This document shows positions 55,115-62,829 of a DNA stretch of 64,000 nucleotides, piece after piece; within the stretch, counting starts at the first letter, position 1; every line of letters begins with the position of its first letter. The stretch is taken from the NCBI RefSeq assembly GCF_000374025.1, contig NZ_KB893172.1, forward strand, positions 186,001 to 250,000, read 5' to 3'. The position numbers and the translations under genes are program-made. The stretch comes from Spirosoma panaciterrae DSM 21099. Lineage in GTDB: Bacteria > Bacteroidota > Bacteroidia > Cytophagales > Spirosomataceae. The notes under the pieces are model-generated. The model was not told the DNA's origin and searched no databases. It was given only the letters and a program-made list of their open reading frames with translations.

Positions 55115-55477
55115 ATGGCTAAAGTTGAAAAGTTTGAAGACCTGTTAGTTTGGCAAAAGGGCTTAGCCCAGGCAATTGATGTATACAAATTACTTGCTGA
55201 TTGCAAAGATTATAGTTTACGTGACCAAATGCGTCGTTCATCCGTTTCTGTTCCTTCAAATGTGGCAGAAGGATTTGAGCGACATACGAACAAAGAGTTC
55301 ATTCGATTTCTACGTATTGCCAAAGGCTCTAATGGCGAATTACGAACGCAAATCCACTTAGCGATTGGGGTAGGTATACTCTCATCCAAATCTGGTGATG
55401 AACTGCTTGCAAAGAGTCGAATCATATCGTCGATGTTGCAAAATTTAATCAAAACGAGGATGGAGAAATTTAACTAG
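55115..55477 (+). CDS. Four-helix-bundle (23S rRNA intervening-sequence type) protein
   Basis: 120 residues from ATG 55115 (MAKVEKFEDLLVWQKGLAQA); an earlier in-frame start near 55007 lies in low-complexity DNA overlapping the ATPase start and is rejected. FEDLLVWQKG, RDQMRRSSVSVPSNVAEGF and FLRIAKGSNGELRTQ are diagnostic of the S23/IVP-like family, found both inside split 23S rRNA genes and as free-standing genes. Its function is unknown. A weak -7 box (TATATTTA, 55080-55087) precedes it. It sits between adaptor and ATPase on the opposite strand, so the adaptor transcript would cross it in antisense. Confidence 0.88.
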   Translation: MAKVEKFEDLLVWQKGLAQAIDVYKLLADCKDYSLRDQMRRSSVSVPSNVAEGFERHTNKEFIRFLRIAKGSNGELRTQIHLAIGVGILSSKSGDELLAKSRIISSMLQNLIKTRMEKFN

Positions 55478-55480
55478 AGT

Positions 55481-55580
55481 GGAAGAGGGGGAAATAAAGG
55501 GATGAGAGGGAGAAAGTATTTTTGTCAAAATCTTATATGCCTGTCTTCCCTCTCGTCCCTTTATTCCCCCTCCTCCCTTT
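55481..55580. repeat. Inverted repeat between the four-helix-bundle gene and adaptor
   Basis: The purine-rich left arm (55481-55514, GGAAGAGGGGGAAATAAAGG...) pairs imperfectly with the pyrimidine-rich 55545-55580. The AATAAAGGGA core is also the unit of the tandem repeat at 24316-24451. The right arm ends 5 bases before the adaptor stop. A second purine tract lies at 55028-55070 on the other side of the gene. Confidence 0.8.
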
Positions 55581-55585
55581 TCTCC

Positions 55586-56833
55586 TTAAAATTCCAACAC
55601 CTCATTATCACCAAAATTTTCATAAGAACTTGTAATGACTTGCTCGCCCGGTTCGAGGCCACTCAGCACTTCGTAGAACTCTGGATTTTTGCGACCCAGC
55701 GTGATTGATCGTTTAACGGCCCGTTTGCCCGACTTGTCGACGACATACACCCAGTTGCCCCCTGTGTCAGAAAAGAAACCGCCAACAGGCAGTAGTGTCG
55801 CCTTAGCGGCTTTACCTAACTCCAACTGAATCGGCGACGACTGACCCCGCTTGATCCCTTCTGGCGTGCCTTTCGGGAAAATCATATCGACTTCGAACCG
55901 ACCATTTTTTACTTCGGGATACACCCGGCTAATTTCCAGTTCATGGTTTTTGCCGTTGAATTCAAACGAACCTTTCAGACCCGAAAATACCCGGCTGATG
56001 TAGTGCTCATCAATACCCACCCGCATTTTAAAGCCATTCAGGTCATCGATCTGGCCAATATTCTGGCCACGGTTGATGTTCGACCCAACTTCTACATCGA
56101 TGCTTGACAACTGCCCCGAAACGGGCGCTTTCACGACGAGGTTATCCAGTGTCTGTTGCCAAAGAGCGACATTTCGCTGTGTACGTTGCAAGGTGCCTTC
56201 CAATTGTTTGATTTGCGCCTTGGCATTTTCTTCCTGATACTTCTGCGTTTCGATTTCAATAGTCCGCTGGCTCATCAGCCGATCATAGGCCCGCTTTGCT
56301 TTCAGATAATCTTCTTCCGAAACGACTTTATCTTTATATAGCTTCTCCTGGCGTTCGTAGGTGTCTTTGGCCTGAGCGATTTGGGCATCAACATCGGCCA
56401 GGGTTTTGCGCAGGGTAAACCGTTCGATCTGAATCCGCTGGCGGGTATTTTGCAGGTCGTTGACAAGTCGGTTGGCTTCCGTTTCTGATTGTAGGAAGCT
56501 CAGTTTGAGGCTCTGGTTTTCCAGTTTGAGCAGTACTTCGCCTTTCTGAACCATGTTGCCACCTTCAACCAGTTTCTGGGTCACATAGCCCCCTTCGATG
56601 GCATCGAGCCGGATGGTTTTCAGCGGTTGAACAACACCCGTAACAGCAATGAAATCCTCAAACGGGCCCGTAGTGACATCCGATACGGTTATTTTATCTT
56701 TTTCAACATTCAACTTCGAACGTCGGTCGGCAAAGAAAAACGTGTAGGCTAGCAAGCCTACCAGAAGGGCACCACCACCAAAAATGGCAATGCGTTGTGT
56801 TGTCCAAAATCGTTTAGGTAAGACGCGATCCAT
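55586..56833 (-). CDS. MacA/HlyD-family periplasmic adaptor
   Basis: 415 residues anchored by one N-terminal helix (about 16-36, FGGGALLVGLLAYTFFFA). Domain order: first membrane-proximal strand, half lipoyl domain (TGVVQPLKTIRLDAIEGGYV, VQKGEVLLKLEN), a long coiled-coil hairpin (about 105-235), the second half-lipoyl (VVKAPVSGQLSSIDVEVGSNI), beta-barrel (KMRVGIDEHYI), and a C-terminal membrane-proximal domain (VYVVDKSGKRAVKRSITLG). In MacAB systems such adaptors connect the permease to an outer-membrane TolC-type channel; no TolC gene is in the window. First gene of the array transcript, preceded by the palindrome pair and promoter-like element. Confidence 0.94.
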   Translation of the reverse strand: MDRVLPKRFWTTQRIAIFGGGALLVGLLAYTFFFADRRSKLNVEKDKITVSDVTTGPFEDFIAVTGVVQPLKTIRLDAIEGGYVTQKLVEGGNMVQKGEVLLKLENQSLKLSFLQSETEANRLVNDLQNTRQRIQIERFTLRKTLADVDAQIAQAKDTYERQEKLYKDKVVSEEDYLKAKRAYDRLMSQRTIEIETQKYQEENAKAQIKQLEGTLQRTQRNVALWQQTLDNLVVKAPVSGQLSSIDVEVGSNINRGQNIGQIDDLNGFKMRVGIDEHYISRVFSGLKGSFEFNGKNHELEISRVYPEVKNGRFEVDMIFPKGTPEGIKRGQSSPIQLELGKAAKATLLPVGGFFSDTGGNWVYVVDKSGKRAVKRSITLGRKNPEFYEVLSGLEPGEQVITSSYENFGDNEVLEF

Positions 56834-56908
56834 TGTTACTTAATTGTCAATGAGTGAATTAGTTAATGAGCGATTCAATTCGCCGATCCCATTGGCTACT
56901 ACATCCTG

Positions 56909-56925
56909 TGCCAATAGTCATGCCA
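56909..56925 (-). promoter_or_regulatory. Candidate sigma-54-type promoter of the adaptor operon
   Basis: The minus strand reads TGGCATGACTATTGGCA: -24 TGGCATG (one change from TGGCACG), 4-base spacer, -12 TTGG (consensus TTGC). Spacing from the -24 GG to the conserved -12 G is canonical. Transcript start would be near 56898, ~65 bases before the ATG. Confidence 0.5.
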
Positions 56926-56980
56926 GATGGAATGGGGTCTTGATAATCAATAGTTTAACTTTTGTAGAACATAGCCGCTT

Positions 56981-57017
56981 GTCCGCTTTCGGACGGGTTT
57001 TGTCCGCTTTTGGGAGC
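56981..57017. promoter_or_regulatory. Tandem palindromes, candidate activator binding sites (copy 1)
   Basis: TGTCCGCTTTCGGACG (56981-56996) and TGTCCGCTTTTGGGAG (57002-57017): the first is a nearly perfect TGTCCG-N4-CGGACA dyad, the second keeps the left half-site. Centres are 21 bp apart, identical to the pair at 36135-36171. They lie 56 bases upstream of the -24 element, a typical enhancer position for an NtrC-type activator. Confidence 0.7.
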
Positions 57018-57035
57018 GGTTAATCAGCCTGTCAG

Positions 57036-58727
57036 CTACTCGGTTGCTTCTGCCAGTATGTAGGGGGATAAAGTTTGCGAACGCGTAGCCGGATTCAGAA
57101 AATCGTACGTAAGCTGACTAACGTGAAAATACGGAAAAACAGCTAGTGTGCGAAGTGTAAATCCCCGTTTGCTGAGTGAGTCGGCATCTTCGGCTGTAAG
57201 GAATACCTGTTTTTTTCCTGAATGGAGCTGTTTTCGTAGTGTAGAGTCGGTACGGGCGTAGTGAGTGGGGGCGTCGGCGTAGAATTCGTATGACCAGAAG
57301 CTTCCCCCGCCTACGCCACTACCGGGTTCGTACAGAATGGTAGATTGTTTGGCTAGTAAGGGTTGTTCATTCGCGTAGCGGGCGGCTGTCATACCCGCCT
57401 GATACTGTAAAAATGTAGGATACAAGAATAGGTTTAGGGTAACGGCCAGGACCAGCATGGCTCCCGTCATACGACCCATGAGCGATTCGAGCGAATTCTG
57501 CCGGAAAAAATAGAACGTTGCCAGCGTAATAAGAACAACCCATACGATTGCACTAACCATCTGGGCGGGCTGCACAAGCAGCAACAAACCAATAGCCAGG
57601 ACCGTTATGAGTAGCCCAATGACCGTTTGCCCGATAGTCCACCGACGTGCCGCAATAGGAACCAGCCTGACCAGGTATTGAGCCGTCAGGATGGCATAGA
57701 ACGGGAACACAATGTTCAGATAATGGGGAAGTTGAAAGCCCGACAGCGAAAACAGAGCAAACGTAGCCAGCCCGGAACCTAGCGAAACGTATTCAGGCAA
57801 AGCGTTCTGTCGCTTGATTAACCGCGTAACGGCCTGACCAACGCTTACGTATAGGGGCAGCGACCAGGGTAAAAATGCCCAAAGCAGTGTATGCACGAAG
57901 AAGAATTTATCCCCTTCGCCTTTTATCGGCCCTGTATTGAAAAAACGCCCGAACTGACTGTCCCAGAAAAAGAACTTGACGCCCGATACGCCTGTCTTGC
58001 CAAAAACGACCTTTTCGGGATGAAGATCGAATTGCTGATACAGGCAATAGATTTCGGGTAAAGTGAAAACAACAGCCAGTACAACAGCCAGATACCAGCG
58101 CCCGTGGAGCAGTTCACGCCAGTGACCCGTCAGGAGCCAATGCAGAATCAGTCCTGCTCCAATTGGAATCAAAACAAAAACGCCTTTGGTCATCAGGGCA
58201 CAACCCGTAAGCAGTGAACCCAGTAGGAGATGATAAAACCGACCACCCAGAAATACCCGGTAAAAGTGGTAGACAGGGCCAATAATCAGCGGCATTAGAT
58301 AAGGCTCGGCCCGTACGTCGCTATTGGACAGCACACCATGGAAAGCCGTTAGCAGCACTAAGGTAGCCACCTGAGCCACTGCTTTTGAGTAGGTGAGTCG
58401 GGCAAAATGATAGGTATAGACAACGCTACTCAGGAAGGCAAGCAGGGCCGGGAACTTATAGCCAAAGGTATTTACGCCAAAGATCCGGTAACTTAAAGCC
58501 GCAATCCAGAACGGGAAATGGGGCTTGTCGAGCCAGTCCGTACCTACCGCATACAGGTTCACAAAATCGCCGGTTTGCGCCATCTGTTTGGCAATGCAGG
58601 CATACAGCGCCCCGTCGAGTTCCATAATGGGTGGGAAGAGGCCGGTAGCATTCAGGAAAGTGCCGACAGCCACCAGGGCATAAAAAAGTCGGTCATTTAT
58701 TGGCATTGGCTGGTCACTTTGGGTCAT
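57036..58727 (-). CDS. ArnT/PMT-like membrane glycosyltransferase
   Basis: 563 residues with ~11-12 predicted membrane helices. The N-terminal region matches the GT39/GT83 fold: a first periplasmic loop with acidic residues (PPIMELDGALYACIAKQMAQ) and the DWLDKPHFPFWI motif. Enzymes of this class move a sugar from a polyprenyl phosphate carrier to lipid A or another acceptor in the periplasm; donor and acceptor are not determinable here. Starts at ATG 58727, with Met8 as an alternative. The stop is 19 bases from the palindrome pair at 56981-57017, so the adaptor control region lies just downstream of this gene on the same strand. Confidence 0.85.
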   Translation of the reverse strand: MTQSDQPMPINDRLFYALVAVGTFLNATGLFPPIMELDGALYACIAKQMAQTGDFVNLYAVGTDWLDKPHFPFWIAALSYRIFGVNTFGYKFPALLAFLSSVVYTYHFARLTYSKAVAQVATLVLLTAFHGVLSNSDVRAEPYLMPLIIGPVYHFYRVFLGGRFYHLLLGSLLTGCALMTKGVFVLIPIGAGLILHWLLTGHWRELLHGRWYLAVVLAVVFTLPEIYCLYQQFDLHPEKVVFGKTGVSGVKFFFWDSQFGRFFNTGPIKGEGDKFFFVHTLLWAFLPWSLPLYVSVGQAVTRLIKRQNALPEYVSLGSGLATFALFSLSGFQLPHYLNIVFPFYAILTAQYLVRLVPIAARRWTIGQTVIGLLITVLAIGLLLLVQPAQMVSAIVWVVLITLATFYFFRQNSLESLMGRMTGAMLVLAVTLNLFLYPTFLQYQAGMTAARYANEQPLLAKQSTILYEPGSGVGGGSFWSYEFYADAPTHYARTDSTLRKQLHSGKKQVFLTAEDADSLSKRGFTLRTLAVFPYFHVSQLTYDFLNPATRSQTLSPYILAEATE

Positions 58728-58948
58728 TGATGAATATAAAATGAGAGTTCATGAATGCAATCGGCCATCACAGTGGTAATTTTGACCGTTCAGCGAGCCT
58801 GTGACCGCCTATTGACAATGAATGACCATTTAATGACCACAAACAACCATTCATGCAATTTGCTGGTCAAAGTACGGAAGAAATGCGAAATTCGCCCCTG
58901 AATCTGAACCGGTGTGCAACAAATCGGCTAATTCATTATCTTTAGTAT

Positions 58949-60340
58949 ATGCAAGATGCCAAACTCCTACTGGTCGACGATGACCCTGATGTGCTGCTGG
59001 CGGCCCGATTGCTGCTCAAACGCCATGTCGCATCGGTAGACATCGAGAAAAACCCCGAAAAATTACCTTTTCTGCTCAATAATAACCGCTACGACGCGAT
59101 TGTGCTTGATATGAATTTCCAGCGCGATGTCAGTAGTGGTCGGGAAGGATTTGCCTGGCTTGAGCGTATTCTGGACATCAATCCTAAAGCAAGGGTCGTG
59201 TTGTTTACGGCCTATGGGGATGTCGAAATGGCCGTTCGGGCCATCAAGGCCGGGGCTGTTGATTTTGTACTCAAACCCTGGCAAAACGACAAATTCCTGG
59301 ATACGATCCGAAATGCGGTTGAAGGAGGGCGGGAGTCTGGCGATGAGTTGGCAACGTTGAATGGCAAAAAAGAGAAAAATGGGAAGGAGGTAGCCGATAA
59401 GAAGTCGCCTAAGCACACGAATATTATCGGTGCGGCCATGCGCCCCGTGCTTGAGACCGTCGAACAGGTGGCCCCTACCGATGCCAACGTATTGATTCTG
59501 GGGGAGAATGGCACGGGTAAAGATTTGGTAGCTCGGGCTATTCATGAACATTCGGATCGGAGCGACAAACCCTTTGTCAGCGTCGACGTGGGAGCATTGA
59601 CCGAAAGCCTGTTCGAGAGTGAACTGTTTGGCCATGTGAAAGGCGCGTTTACCGACGCCCGCGATGACCGTGCCGGACGGTTTGAAGAAGCCAATGGCGG
59701 CACCATTTTCCTGGACGAGATTGGTAACTTAAGTCCTTCTCAGCAAGCCCGTTTACTTACCGTATTGCAGCAACGGCAGGTGACTCGCGTTGGCTCCAAT
59801 AAAGCTCGCTCGATCGACGTACGGCTGATTTGCGCAACCAACGCCGACCTGAATGAGCGTGTGGCCGAGCGGCAGTTTCGGCAGGACTTACTGTACCGGA
59901 TCAATACGATTGAACTGCATTTGCCTCCTCTCCGCGAGCGCCCGACCGATATAGGTCCACTGGCCGAATTCTTCCTGAAAAAGTACGCCAAACAATACAA
60001 TCGTTCTGTTTCGGGTTTAAGCCCAGCGTTACTGGCGGAGATGAAGCAGTACCGCTGGCCGGGTAATGTTCGGGAGTTGCAACATGCCGTGGAGCGGGCG
60101 GTCATTCTGGCTCGTCCTGAATTGGCGCAGGGAACGTTATTAGAGCCTACGAATTTTGTGTTTAAAAATGGATCGGCAGCCGCATCGCCTGTGAACGAAA
60201 CCCTCCAGTTAGAGGATATGGAGCGGCAACTGATTCAGCAGGCTATGCAAAAGCATCGGGGCAGCATTACCGACGTAGCGAGGGAGTTAGGCCTATCCCG
60301 GCAGGCATTATATCGACGACTGGAGAAGTTTGGACTTTAG
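58949..60340 (+). CDS. NtrC-family sigma-54-dependent response regulator
   Basis: 463 residues: receiver domain with D54 (IVLDMNF) and K109, linker with a charged stretch ([13 protein letters not shown]), AAA+ domain with Walker A GENGTGKD (185-192), Walker [12 protein letters not shown], and a Fis-type helix-turn-helix at the C-terminus ([19 protein letters not shown]). The sigma-54 contact loop reads GAFTDA (232-237) instead of GAFTGA; GAFTDA is common in Bacteroidota members. It activates sigma-54 promoters from upstream sites. The palindrome pairs at 56981 and 36135 are proposed targets. Likely partner is the NtrB-like kinase at 62830. A weak -7 box (TATCTTTA, 58937-58944) is close to the ATG. 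Confidence 0.95.
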   Translation: MQDAKLLLVDDDPDVLLAARLLLKRHVASVDIEKNPEKLPFLLNNNRYDAIVLDMNFQRDVSSGREGFAWLERILDINPKARVVLFTAYGDVEMAVRAIKAGAVDFVLKPWQNDKFLDTIRNAVEGGRESGDELATLNGKKEKNGKEVADKKSPKHTNIIGAAMRPVLETVEQVAPTDANVLILGENGTGKDLVARAIHEHSDRSDKPFVSVDVGALTESLFESELFGHVKGAFTDARDDRAGRFEEANGGTIFLDEIGNLSPSQQARLLTVLQQRQVTRVGSNKARSIDVRLICATNADLNERVAERQFRQDLLYRINTIELHLPPLRERPTDIGPLAEFFLKKYAKQYNRSVSGLSPALLAEMKQYRWPGNVRELQHAVERAVILARPELAQGTLLEPTNFVFKNGSAAASPVNETLQLEDMERQLIQQAMQKHRGSITDVARELGLSRQALYRRLEKFGL

Positions 60341-60343
60341 ATA

Positions 60344-60685
60344 TCATTCTAAATTACCTTTGTTTCGACTAGTATGGTATACGTCCAGGAAAATAAGCCG
60401 TGCTGAATCAATCTGATAAATAATTGCATAGTTGCTTTTGAAAACGGCTCTTCTATAAGAAGCGTCTGGCGTTTTCATTACGTCATACTCAATAAAGGCG
60501 TATGGATTAAGCGGTATCCGCTCGACAATAAAATTCATGAGATCGGACGTCAACTGTCGCCCTCGCTTCTCAGAAAACTGAGCTATGTATTGCTGAATAA
60601 GGGCAACCTGTTCCAAAAAGAACTCAGTAAAGACTAATTCCCAGCGTTTGTATTCATAAGCCAAGTTTTGCTTTGGCTTCCTCAA
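60344..60685 (-). CDS. RelE/ParE-superfamily toxin
   Basis: 113 residues, type II toxin fold: helical start (FTEFFLEQVALIQQYIAQFSEK), then RRAVFKSNYAIIYQID and IFLDVYHTSRNKGNLE, where the basic and aromatic residues near the C-terminus fit a ParE/RelE active surface. Its 5' end overlaps the antitoxin gene by 32 bases, indicating translational coupling; a TTG at codon 8 is an alternative start. Its stop is 3 bases from the end of the convergent response-regulator gene. Whether it cleaves mRNA (RelE) or inhibits gyrase (ParE) is not visible. Confidence 0.85.
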   Translation of the reverse strand: MRKPKQNLAYEYKRWELVFTEFFLEQVALIQQYIAQFSEKRGRQLTSDLMNFIVERIPLNPYAFIEYDVMKTPDASYRRAVFKSNYAIIYQIDSARLIFLDVYHTSRNKGNLE

Positions 60686-60878
60686 AAGAATAGTGCTTAC
60701 TCTGTTCCGACTTAAGAATTCGTTCGTTTAATTCATCATGAGTCAAGATTGGTCCTTCGGCAGGGAATGAGTTTGTGCGATCAAACTCAATGATATGTTT
60801 CTGGGCTAAGGCATTAAGAATGTTTATGACAAAGTCCTGATCCTCGTCGGCTAAAACAGTTACTTCAATCGTTGTCAT
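60654..60878 (-). CDS. Antitoxin of the RelE/ParE pair
   Basis: 74 residues, acidic and helical: MTTIEVTVLADEDQDFVINI, then LTHDELNERILKSEQSKHYSFEEAKAKLGL. The N-terminal strand would form a ribbon dimer, and the C-terminal helix would bind the toxin. No DNA-binding family was recognised with certainty. It is upstream of and overlapping the toxin gene, the normal order. Confidence 0.8.
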   Translation of the reverse strand: MTTIEVTVLADEDQDFVINILNALAQKHIIEFDRTNSFPAEGPILTHDELNERILKSEQSKHYSFEEAKAKLGL

Positions 60879-60893
60879 ACCGCTGTTTTTTAT

Positions 60894-60924
60894 GAAATAT
60901 ACCAGTTAGTTAGAAAGAATTCAA
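60894..60924 (-). promoter_or_regulatory. Promoter of the toxin-antitoxin operon
   Basis: Minus strand: TTG (60924-60922), 20-base spacer, TATATTTC (60901-60894), one base off the TAnnTTTG box, 15 bases before the antitoxin ATG. Spacing fits the Bacteroidota -33/-7 arrangement. Confidence 0.55.
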
Positions 60925-60940
60925 GTGAAATGGAATAAGT

Positions 60941-61693
60941 CTAACTCGCAACGGCTAACCCCAATTCCTTCCCAATCGCTTCCTGTGAAAGCCGCACGAC
61001 TTCGTCCGGGGCTTTTCCGGCTGGTTCGATACCGGGCAATACTGTCCACGACATCTGGGTGAAAGATGTGAGTGGAAATAAACCTTTAGGATTGAATCGG
61101 CCCGTTCCCCGAATCGCAATCGGAACTACGAGGGCATTGGGGGCCCGTTTGAGCAACGTAATAACTCCTCCTGGCATGAATGGTTTCATCTCGCCAATGG
61201 CCGATCTGGAGCGAGTGCCTTCGGGAAAAATAACCGCCGAACGATTGGTTTGCTGAATCAGCTTACCCAGTCGTGCAATTTCGGAAAGGGCCTGTTTGGC
61301 ATCTTTGCGGTCGATAAGGGCGGCTCCGCTTTTGCGAAGGTTGTACGAAACACCGGGCGTACCTTTGGCCAGTTCGATTTTTGATACGAAAATGGGCGTA
61401 TGTCGACGCAGAAACCAGATGATCGGTGATATATCGAACATGCTCTGGTGATTGGCCACAAAAATAATCGGGCGGTCGGTGGGAAGATTAGGCTGGCCCT
61501 GGTAGTGAATACGACTGCCGGTCAGATACCAGCCATAGGCGATGGCGGCATTCATCCAGTCAACTACTTTTTTGTGGGCCTCTTTGCCAAATACATTGAA
61601 GGCTATAACCTGTAAAACGTGGAAAATACACAGTACTAACCCAAAGTACAGTAGGTACAGACAACTCAGCAGATAATCCAGGACTTTTTTCAT
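60941..61693 (-). CDS. plsC: 1-acyl-sn-glycerol-3-phosphate acyltransferase (PlsC type)
   Basis: 250 residues. Transfers an acyl group to lysophosphatidate to give phosphatidate, the second step in phospholipid synthesis, at the inner membrane. N-terminal membrane segments (LLSCLYLLYFGLVLCIFHVL) precede the HX4D catalytic motif NHQSMFD (H82, D87). The acceptor-binding FPEGTRSRS motif is intact, and a third motif, VVPIAIRGTGRF, follows. Divergent from the acyl-ACP desaturase with a 152-base spacer; a TAATTTTA box on the minus strand (61722-61729) may start its transcript. Confidence 0.92.
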   Translation of the reverse strand: MKKVLDYLLSCLYLLYFGLVLCIFHVLQVIAFNVFGKEAHKKVVDWMNAAIAYGWYLTGSRIHYQGQPNLPTDRPIIFVANHQSMFDISPIIWFLRRHTPIFVSKIELAKGTPGVSYNLRKSGAALIDRKDAKQALSEIARLGKLIQQTNRSAVIFPEGTRSRSAIGEMKPFMPGGVITLLKRAPNALVVPIAIRGTGRFNPKGLFPLTSFTQMSWTVLPGIEPAGKAPDEVVRLSQEAIGKELGLAVAS

Positions 61694-61845
61694 AGAGATC
61701 AGGGCGAAACCGTTCGCGCCCTAAAATTAACGATGAACTGATTTTTGTCAGGTAAAAAAACATCTACCAAGCGGATTCAATCGGTTATATTGCCGAACTT
61801 TACCCAGTCGTTAGGACAAATCATTCATTTTTTTGTTTATAGTTC

Positions 61846-62826
61846 ATGAGCTTATCAGGCACACGCATAGAGGTGATGCGTTACGTAGGAGAAACCATCG
61901 ATGCTTCCATCGACCAGTTTTTGAAACCAATAGAAAACTATTGGCAACCGGCTGATCTGCTGCCTGATACCACCAAAGAGTCGTTTCTGGACGAAGTGAA
62001 GCTCCTGCGCGAAAGCTGCCGGGAACTGTCGTACGACTATATTGCCGTTCTGGTAGGGGATACCATCACCGAAGAAGCGCTGCCTACCTACGAGTCGTGG
62101 CTGATGGATATGGAAGGGATCGATCAGGGTAATCCGAACAGTAGCTGGACCCGCTGGATTCGTAGCTGGACAGCCGAAGAAAACCGACATGGCGATTTGC
62201 TTAACAAATTCCTCTACCTGTCGGGGCGGGTAAATATGCACGCGATGGAAGTATCGACGCAATACCTGATTTCGGATGGCTTCGATATTGGTACCAGCCG
62301 TGACCCATACCGGAATTTTGTGTATACATCCTTTCAGGAACTAGCCACCAACATATCGCACCGCCGAACGGCAACGCTGGCCAAGCAGGCAGGTTGTAAT
62401 CAGTTGTCGAAGATCTGTGGGGTCATTGCATCCGACGAAATGCGCCATCATAAAGCCTACAAAGAATTCGTCAATAAAATTTTTGAGGTCGATCCTTCCG
62501 AAATGATGCTGGCCCTGGAGGATATGATGCGCAAAAAGATTGTGATGCCTGCGCACTTCCTGCGGGAAACGGGTGTGAAACTAGGCGAAACGTTTGCCCA
62601 TTTTTCCGATGCTGCCCAACGTCTGGGTGTCTATACCACCATGGATTATATCGAGATTGCCGAGTCGTTATTACTGGATTGGAAAATTGAATCCATTGGC
62701 GACCTGAACGACAAAGCCCAGCGTGCCCGCGATTATCTGATGGCTCTTCCCGCACGATTGCGCCGGGTGGCCGACCGGACGAAAATTCCAGCCCTGGAAT
62801 ATCCCTTTAGCTGGATTGCCGCTTAG
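61846..62826 (+). CDS. Acyl-ACP desaturase (stearoyl-ACP desaturase type)
   Basis: Soluble di-iron desaturase of 326 residues introducing a cis double bond in acyl-ACP using O2 and ferredoxin. The two iron-ligand motifs are present: E-E-N-R-H (111-115) and D-E-M-R-H-H (197-202), each an ExxH pair. The overall sequence (SSWTRWIRSWTAEENRHGD, FVYTSFQELATNISHRRT) matches the FA_desaturase_2 family. It is followed after only 3 bases by the NtrB-like kinase, so the two are very likely co-translated. Confidence 0.93.
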   Translation: MSLSGTRIEVMRYVGETIDASIDQFLKPIENYWQPADLLPDTTKESFLDEVKLLRESCRELSYDYIAVLVGDTITEEALPTYESWLMDMEGIDQGNPNSSWTRWIRSWTAEENRHGDLLNKFLYLSGRVNMHAMEVSTQYLISDGFDIGTSRDPYRNFVYTSFQELATNISHRRTATLAKQAGCNQLSKICGVIASDEMRHHKAYKEFVNKIFEVDPSEMMLALEDMMRKKIVMPAHFLRETGVKLGETFAHFSDAAQRLGVYTTMDYIEIAESLLLDWKIESIGDLNDKAQRARDYLMALPARLRRVADRTKIPALEYPFSWIAA

Positions 62827-62829
62827 CTT

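Noticed and set aside
56898-56915. Second TGGCAC (minus strand TTGGCACAGGATGTAG) upstream of the adaptor as the sigma-54 -24 element
   Set aside because: The -24 half is good but there is no TTGC-like -12 element at the right distance, so the neighbouring TGGCATGACTATTGG was preferred.
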